The notes below the pieces were generated by a model. The model was not told the origin of the DNA and did not search any database. It worked only from the letters and a program-made list of their open reading frames with translations. 64,000 nucleotides of DNA from Margaritispora aquatica. Its lineage: Eukaryota; Ascomycota; Leotiomycetes; Helotiales; Discinellaceae. The position numbers and the translations under genes were made by a program. This document shows, in pieces, positions 58,405 to 64,000 of this stretch (the stretch's first letter is position 1; the number at the start of each line of letters is the position of its first letter). The stretch is from the NCBI GenBank assembly GCA_007644065.1, contig VJWN01000004.1:1426001-1490000 (forward strand), given 5' to 3'.

Positions 58405-59583
58405 ATGCCTGCTTCTCTCTCCATGCGAAGTCCAGCCGTTAGCGTCATGGCTTGCGCTGCTATCATCACATGCATTTTCGTTATTCTTCTCCCGCTCTCC
58501 ATCCCATACATAAGATCCATACCTATAGCTTCATCGACAGCAAAGAGGGACACCTGCGAAACGCCTGGTGATGGTGATATCTACGGTCTTGGTGTCCGCT
58601 TAGGCCTCTATTTACAATGGGGCGCGAACTTCATCCTCAGAAATCTCGGGTCTTGGGAACGAGTTTCGCGAGTTCGAACCGCCAGCAACGTCTTATGTAG
58701 TGCACTAGCACTCGCTGCGGCCATCAGCATTGTCTCTGGAACCGCACTTACAATCGATTACCTATTATCCTACTATCTCACCATCGTCTTATTCTACGCC
58801 GAGTCCTACAATCTCGAGATCCAGCGACCGAAAGGTGGTAGAACGGGCCAGGGAACGGTGTATAAGCTCTACCCCGACCTGCCGCTAATCTTCCAAAATC
58901 TTTATTTTGCTGCATATACGCTATTTGGTGCTTGGTTCTGGACCAAGGGAGTGAGTGGCACAAGAGTGGCTGATTGTCCGGAGAGAGCAGCGATTGTTTT
59001 TATGTTCCCATTACGTGAGTCTCGTTGGATGATAGCCGCTACATCAATATCAGTCCTCGCTGGAGTTTTATTCTCGTTGTTTTTTACCATCCATTTCCTG
59101 AAGGGAATACGGAAAGGATTGGTTCACGATAGTCTCTTGGAGCCTCTTGTTTGGATGGAGGTCGCTTCCGGGGTCATGTCAATCGGATTGAGCAATGATT
59201 TTTTTGCTCCAATGTTACGTCCAAAGATGACATTTGATAGAGACATTTTGATTGCTAGCCTTCTTGGAATTCTGCATTACGCTCTGGTGTATCTTGTAGG
59301 TCCGTTGGTTGCTATAATCTCTGTGGAGCGAATGGTTAAAGAGAACGGGTTGGTTACACCAGGTATCTGGGGATCGACTGGGCAGATGATTGCACTCTTC
59401 ACAGGCTCAGTTAGTATGGGTTTGGCATTGTGGGAGGCTATCCGCGTGATCAAGGCAACTTCTACCTCCCCACCGACAGCATCACTCGTGTCCACAGCTC
59501 CATCAGGTCTGTCGCCCACGCCTCAAGCCTCCGCGGTGACGGCAATTACCACACTGTATGACTCTGGTAGGAACTATGGCTGA
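58405..59583 (+). CDS. multi-pass membrane protein, unknown function
   Basis: 392-aa intronless protein from the first in-frame ATG (MPASLSMRSPAVSVMACAAI). About eight hydrophobic segments are visible, for example AIITCIFVILLPLSIPYI, LALAAAISIVSGTALTIDYL, LTIVLFYAESYNL, AATSISVLAGVLFSLFFTIH, ILIASLLGILHYALVYLVGP and MIALFTGSVSMGLALWEAI. After the first segment comes CETPGDGDIYGLGVRLGLYL, a signature I associate with a group of uncharacterised ascomycete membrane proteins. The C-terminal tail is Ser/Thr/Pro-rich. No transporter or enzyme motif is recognised. The frame is open 180 bp further upstream without an ATG, so the N-terminus may be longer if an upstream exon exists. Confidence 0.75.
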   Translation: MPASLSMRSPAVSVMACAAIITCIFVILLPLSIPYIRSIPIASSTAKRDTCETPGDGDIYGLGVRLGLYLQWGANFILRNLGSWERVSRVRTASNVLCSALALAAAISIVSGTALTIDYLLSYYLTIVLFYAESYNLEIQRPKGGRTGQGTVYKLYPDLPLIFQNLYFAAYTLFGAWFWTKGVSGTRVADCPERAAIVFMFPLRESRWMIAATSISVLAGVLFSLFFTIHFLKGIRKGLVHDSLLEPLVWMEVASGVMSIGLSNDFFAPMLRPKMTFDRDILIASLLGILHYALVYLVGPLVAIISVERMVKENGLVTPGIWGSTGQMIALFTGSVSMGLALWEAIRVIKATSTSPPTASLVSTAPSGLSPTPQASAVTAITTLYDSGRNYG

Positions 59584-60234
59584 ATTGGTTTTCATCGACC
59601 TATCATATGAAGGTTTGATGGAGGTTTAACTTGGAATTTTCTAAGCATTCGCTTCAAGTACATGTGTAGGTGTTGCCAGCAAGTAACAGCAACCCTATGA
59701 GACATGCACGTTCGCCTAATAACACATTATACGAGCTCAAGGGTCCCAGGACACTGTTCGAGAATAGGGAACAAACTGTTTGGCATAGCCTAGAAGTAAA
59801 CGAATTCTAGCTTACGTAGCTTGCGCAAAATTACCCTTCACTTAAAACAGGTCTATCAAGAATAGGCAGAGTAGAAGAGAAAGAGTTGTTTGATCTACAG
59901 TGGGTTGATGGTGCACAAGAGATTGTGATAGCGAAATATATGATCTTTCCCATTCTAAGACCCACGACGAAGTAGCGACCTTAACATTTGTTGTCTGGTG
60001 GATTTGGACAGAAAGAGGACAGGGTACGGGCTAAAAAGAATAGATGGTAGAATGAGAATGTACAAGGGTATAAATGAATATCTTTTAAAGCTTTAGCAAT
60101 CATCGGGCGCCAGTGATGTCTTAAAGGTAACAAATTTATCTTCAGGTGTCAGGCTTATTCTGTTACTGCATGATAACCATGACTTTGATGACCTTCCCTT
60201 ACATAGATAGGATTTATAGTCTTCACTCAGGAAA
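59584..60234. other. intergenic, no gene seen
   Basis: 651-bp convergent gap between the membrane protein and RapZ-like genes; presumed 3' ends only. Confidence 0.5.
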
Positions 60235-60927
60235 TCAGTCCGAGTCGCCATCTGAAGACGGCGACATAGCAGCACCTCTCATACCACGACTCCTTTTGCC
60301 TCTTGATCCATTGGTACTCCCACGCTTTTTGAGGACATCTCGATGCTGGATTTCGACATCCCAACCAGGCCACGACATTCTTCCCAGAGTTTCCACTAGG
60401 GAGACACTTCTGTGGCGACCCATTGCACATGAGATGCTGACGCTCAGTGATATACTTTCGAGATCTTCTTCTTCTCCATCTTCTTCTGCGTCTTCTTCTT
60501 CGTCTTCTACTTGCTCTTCTTCCTTTGCTTGAATTCTATCATCGTCTTTCTCAGCCTCGGTTGCCATCGACCGTACCCGAGTCATCTCGGCTAAGATATC
60601 CTCCCGGATCCGTTCACTCCGGCTAACGAACTCGGGCTCGGCAACCATCCATTCAATCAACCTCTTACTCCTCCCATCATAAGCATCCCTCACTTTCTTC
60701 GGCGGATTAGGCAGATTCCTGACATCGTACTTCAAATCCGGTGAAGGTTGAAGAGGAGGAGCATGAGCATGCGAGATAAGTACTAGGACATGCTCACGGT
60801 CAGAGGCTGAAGAAGCTGACAATCCGGATTCCTTCAGATGTGCAGTTGAAGGAAGATCATTCTCCTTCATGGCGCAGTCGGGTACCCGATCGACAGCTGC
60901 GGCGTCGAGCGCAGTTGGATAATCCAT
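60235..60927 (-). CDS. RapZ C-terminal-domain-like protein
   Basis: 230-aa intronless protein starting at ATG 60927 (MDYPTALDAAAVDRVPDCAM). The core matches the C-terminal domain of bacterial RapZ (formerly the YvcJ/P-loop ATPase family). HVLVLISHAHA is the first strand. KYDVRNLPNPPKKVRDAYDG corresponds to the VRFLPNP region. SLSVSISCAMGRHRSVSLVE matches the conserved CTGGRHRSV loop, with the second Gly changed to Met, and WDVEIQHRDVLKK matches the HRDL strand. The N-terminal P-loop domain of RapZ is absent. An acidic low-complexity insertion (about 138-157, Glu-rich) separates the two halves. In bacteria this domain binds RNA or amino-sugar ligand; the role in fungi is unknown to me. Confidence 0.75.
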   Translation of the reverse strand: MDYPTALDAAAVDRVPDCAMKENDLPSTAHLKESGLSASSASDREHVLVLISHAHAPPLQPSPDLKYDVRNLPNPPKKVRDAYDGRSKRLIEWMVAEPEFVSRSERIREDILAEMTRVRSMATEAEKDDDRIQAKEEEQVEDEEEDAEEDGEEEDLESISLSVSISCAMGRHRSVSLVETLGRMSWPGWDVEIQHRDVLKKRGSTNGSRGKRSRGMRGAAMSPSSDGDSD

Positions 60928-61607
60928 GCTGGCAATCAAAGCCTAATATCGAATTCATGGACACAAAATGCATGAAAATAATATTGAGGCGCTAGGCCTG
61001 CTCTGCTGACAAGAGACAAACCCCACAGTTCATCCATCCTCACTACCTCAAACGGCACTATTTTCAGGGGTAAAACTCAAAATCGGAACCGCGCTCTCAC
61101 CCTCACCAATCATGAAGTTTCTGTATAAATACCTTTAACCAACAAAAGAAATGCCGGGAAGCTCGGGAACGGGGGCACTTCTCAGCCCTGTTACTGCTTG
61201 TTCCCAGTGCGACGCTGCATCTCCTAAACCAAGCAACCAATTCGCTCAATACGAACATGTGCTTTTCCTTTTGTTTGGGGAAAGAGACGCCGGTCCCATA
61301 GAGAACCTGGTGGCTTGTGTTTTTCGTGTCAGGATGAGACCATGTTGCCTTCAGATTTAGATGCGATGACGTGAGTACGATGTACGAGTGGGAAAGAGGG
61401 TGAGTGAGAGAGCCGCACGGTACCTTTGTGGTTCCTTTCCACATGTGGTTTCAGCTTGCTCGTGCTTTCTTTGCTCTGGAGATTGTTTTGTTTCTTTGTG
61501 TGAACTTCTGTTCTCATATATTTTGATCTAATCTTTGAAATTGTTGAGCTGTTGAAGGAGTTCTGGAAATCTGGATACAGCGTGTATTATACGAAAAGCA
61601 GCTTGAA
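60928..61607. promoter_or_regulatory. divergent intergenic region
   Basis: 680-bp head-to-head gap between the RapZ-like and RTA1-like genes. Short frames on both strands lack support. No specific element recognised. Confidence 0.45.
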
Positions 61608-62605
61608 ATGGACTCCATACAGCCTCCTCACGAGTTCTTGGTGCCTGACCATGGAAAAGCCGGACTCTTGTGGTTCTTGAAATATGGTATATATACCAAT
61701 GGCAATTCGCTTCAGTATTCGATGTTTGTCAATGGAGTTCTGACTGTATCTTTCGGCCTTTCAATGGTTATGCATCTCTACCAAGGCACGAGATCAAGAT
61801 GTTGGGGTTTTCTTGGCATGATGGTGTTAGGAACGGCTGGGGAAATGACTGGTATGATTCCTGCATGCGAATAATGATCGATTTAATACTAATGTTTCTT
61901 TAGGACACTTTATACGGTTTATGGATAAATACAATACCTCTCTTGTTAGCTTGGTTTCTCTCTCGGCAGCACCGGCAATTCTAGCTGGAGGTATCGTCGT
62001 CATTCTAAGGCACAAGTAAGCTACCAACAGTGATATAAGGCTATATTCTAACATATTAGAATTGCTTCACCCAAATCTAACACTCACTCTCATGGAACCA
62101 AAAACTTCACGTGGTTATTCGCGATCTCAGCAGTGTTCACTATCCTCATCCAAAGGTGAGCATCACGATATACAAATACATGAAGCTCTTGCTCTAACAT
62201 CAATTTAGTAACCCAAACTTTTCGGATGCTTCAACAGGCCAGCTTTTGGTTGGCGGCATTTCACAGTTTACAATGCTCGTTCTACTATGCCTGATGCTCG
62301 GGTCATTCTCACACATTATCAAGCAAGAAAACACAAAGTCCAACTCGGTTAGCAGTAGGAGAGTGTTGGTCCCACTCGTCATTGCATCAGCTGCCATATT
62401 CATATGTAGCATATACCGATTTTCTAGCGCAGCCATTGGATCAAGCTTTCCTATGCTACAGAGCGAAACAGTGTCGGTCAACCTCGACAGCTGTATGTGC
62501 TTGGCGGCATCCATTGTGTTCAATTTTTATCATCCTGGAGTTTGGATAAAGAGGCAGAGTCTGAAGCCTCACCCGTTTCTGTCCATAGAGAAGTCGCCAG
62601 TATGA
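61608..62605 (+). CDS. RTA1-like membrane protein
   Basis: Predicted 282-aa seven-helix membrane protein of the RTA1 family (fungal lipid-translocating exporters and resistance proteins). Exons are 61608-61851, 61904-62015, 62060-62155 and 62209-62605; introns are 52, 44 and 53 bp, all in phase. Hydrophobic segments include MFVNGVLTVSFGLSMVMHLY, CWGFLGMMVLGTAGEMTG, SLVSLSAAPAILAGGIVVIL, FTWLFAISAVFTILIQSS, FTMLVLLCLMLGSFSHII, VLVPLVIASAAIFICSIYRF and MCLAASIVFNFYHPG. GEMTGHFIRF and the RxYRxxE-like site SIYRFSSAAIG are in the places expected of RTA1 proteins, though the usual Glu of that site is not evident, so this is a diverged member. The family call comes from topology and these landmarks and is moderately sure. 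Confidence 0.72.
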
Positions 62606-63530
62606 TCACAGGATCCAGTGTCATTATGACCTCGAAAGATAAATCCGGCTCGGTTGACACGGACCCCGTTCACCGACTACGATGTCTACGGATCCGAAGT
62701 TAGGACTATTCCACGCTTCCATAGCCAAGCGAGACTAGATACCTTAAAACACACTAGATCAAGGGATTAAAGACCGATCACAGGATTGTGGGCGTGTAAG
62801 AGCACTACCCAACGCTATTTAGGAGAACTGATCACTTGATGTGAGAAGGATTTCTGGAAGTTCGGTTGCAGTATTGGCACCTTTATGGATGGCCTTGATT
62901 ATCACTAACTACTCAGGTTAGATGTTTAGATCTATCTCATTCCTTCACATATTAATTATGTTTGGTACGATAAAATGTTGTTTAGCAGAACTGCGGAAAC
63001 TCAAAGGGAGTGAGGCTAGTACCTCCGTATCTAGTAGATAAGCGTTTTAAGAATATAGCTATTGGCTTCAAAAGTTTCTTTCAGAGTTCAAACGTGAAGT
63101 AAGAAAAGATGTTGAGAAAGAATATGAAATGTCTCTACTGCAAGTGGTCGTACGATAACGGACCTGGAGAGAAATAAGGTTGGTGACGTTTACGATAAAC
63201 TTTTTAGCCGACTCCACAATCGCAGTGGGCTTGACTCGGCTCAAATGTTATCGAGGGGTCCTCGGGTTAAGAACCAAAATCATATCATATCCTCCCTTTG
63301 TACAATATATACTAAACACCACAACTTTGTTGTTCGTATACAGTTCTTCTTCTATCTGGTGAAATTTTCCGTCTGCAATTGCTGTCATAACATCCGCCAG
63401 CAATCACAACACACCGCTTTGTGATTTGCAACACTAACTTGTTGCGCACCACAATCACCCAGTTGTAACCCACCGCTTGCTGCAGGAACAGCTAGCACAC
63501 GACCTGCCTACCCTTGTGAACAAGATAAAA
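62606..63530. other. intergenic, no gene seen
   Basis: 925 bp between the RTA1-like gene and the flavoprotein gene, both on the plus strand. No recognisable element; the last ~150 bp are presumably promoter/leader. Confidence 0.5.
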
Positions 63531-64000
63531 ATGGCAGAGCATCCTCACTCTCTTCGAAACCGGTTCGTGAACGATCTGCCGAAGACAGCGTCCTCGTCTT
63601 CCATCATAGACATGCGAACCCCCGAGTCCCCAAAGCTTCGAGTCCTGGTGGCATCGAATGGGTCAAAAGATGTGGCACAAGCACTTGCACTGGTCGTTCG
63701 ACTGTCTCGAAACCCAAAGATCGAAACTAGAGCTATCATCGATGAAGAAGCGTGGCCGGCCCATAGACTCTCCCAGGAAACTCTGGCGTTGAAGAACAAA
63801 TGTTTCAAATCGTATAAGGAAACGGACGAGGCACTCAAGGGCGTCGAGAGGTCACAAATCGAGTTCTATAAACAACAAGCATATGAGTTATGTGACTGGG
63901 CAGATATGCTGGTACTGGCACCAATCGATGCGGACACTTTTGCAAAGATGCTGCATGGCATAACGGATTGCTTGTTGCTGGAAATTCTGCGTGGTTGGGA
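63531..64000 (+). CDS. flavoprotein, PPC decarboxylase/Hal3-like (5' part, cut by window end)
   Basis: First ~156 codons of a flavoprotein of the phosphopantothenoylcysteine decarboxylase / Hal3 (Sis2, Vhs3) family, running off the right edge. The start is ATG 63531 (MAEHPHSLRNRFVNDLPKTA). LRVLVASNGSKDVAQALAL is the first Rossmann strand and flavin-binding turn. WADMLVLAPIDADTFAKMLH, then GITDCLLLEILRGW, matches the LVIAPLSANTLAK...G..DNLL...LRAW block. Known family members either make 4'-phosphopantetheine for coenzyme A or regulate PP1 phosphatases. The catalytic His usually found between these blocks and the C-terminal part cannot be judged here. No intron is seen within the visible part. 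Confidence 0.85.
   Translation, partial: MAEHPHSLRNRFVNDLPKTASSSSIIDMRTPESPKLRVLVASNGSKDVAQALALVVRLSRNPKIETRAIIDEEAWPAHRLSQETLALKNKCFKSYKETDEALKGVERSQIEFYKQQAYELCDWADMLVLAPIDADTFAKMLHGITDCLLLEILRGW

Noticed and set aside
1..64000. CRISPR array or prokaryotic operon features
   Set aside because: Introns, spaced monocistronic genes and the families present show this is a fungal nuclear genome; tandem repeats seen are micro- or minisatellites without spacers.

Overview
This is a window from a filamentous ascomycete nuclear genome. Genes are spaced, lie on both strands and are split by short introns, mostly 46-110 bp with GT...AG ends. Products such as a secreted haem-thiolate peroxidase, Pal1, the split ATP-citrate lyase pair, an RTA1-type exporter and HSPA12-like Hsp70 relatives are typical of Pezizomycotina. 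A Leotiomycetes/Helotiales origin is my guess from protein flavour, not something proved here. I saw no tRNA, rRNA, CRISPR array or intact transposon. Exon coordinates were worked out by hand from reading frame, splice sites and family conservation.

Layout. 0-6.4 kb: a chloroperoxidase-type gene inside a gene-poor stretch carrying a degenerate, same-strand repeat (core TGCACATCGC). 6.4-12 kb: a RAD51/RecA-like gene with a degenerate Walker A, then glucokinase on the opposite strand. 12-15.9 kb: gene-empty apart from one coding-like fragment. 15.9-21.4 kb: an HSPA12-like Hsp70 relative with a disordered N-terminus, then a thaumatin-like GPI protein. 22.7-25.4 kb: an ankyrin protein, RNA polymerase III subunit RPC11 and Mediator MED31. 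28-34 kb: Pal1 and a C2H2 zinc-finger protein. 35-41.3 kb: an uncharacterised coiled-coil protein, a P-loop GTPase ending in a CaaX-like box, and a divergent second HSPA12-like protein. 43.7-49.4 kb: the divergent acl2/acl1 pair. 49.6-55.5 kb: a small membrane protein, the small subunit of DNA polymerase delta and an amidase. 57-64 kb: elongin C, a multi-pass membrane protein, a RapZ-C-like protein, an RTA1-like protein and the 5' part of a flavoprotein (PPCDC/Hal3 type) cut by the window end.

How genes relate. acl1 and acl2 encode the two subunits of cytosolic ATP-citrate lyase (acetyl-CoA supply) and share one intergenic promoter. The GTPase and second Hsp70-like gene share a 639-bp promoter and may work together. 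RPC11 and MED31 are convergent transcription-machinery genes. The rest looks like ordinary housekeeping and secreted or membrane accessory genes. No clearly new multi-gene system is demonstrated. The best leads are the repeat field at 0.2-5.9 kb, the GTPase/Hsp70-like pair, the Walker-A-less RAD51-like protein and the SUMO-motif cluster in the Pol delta small subunit.
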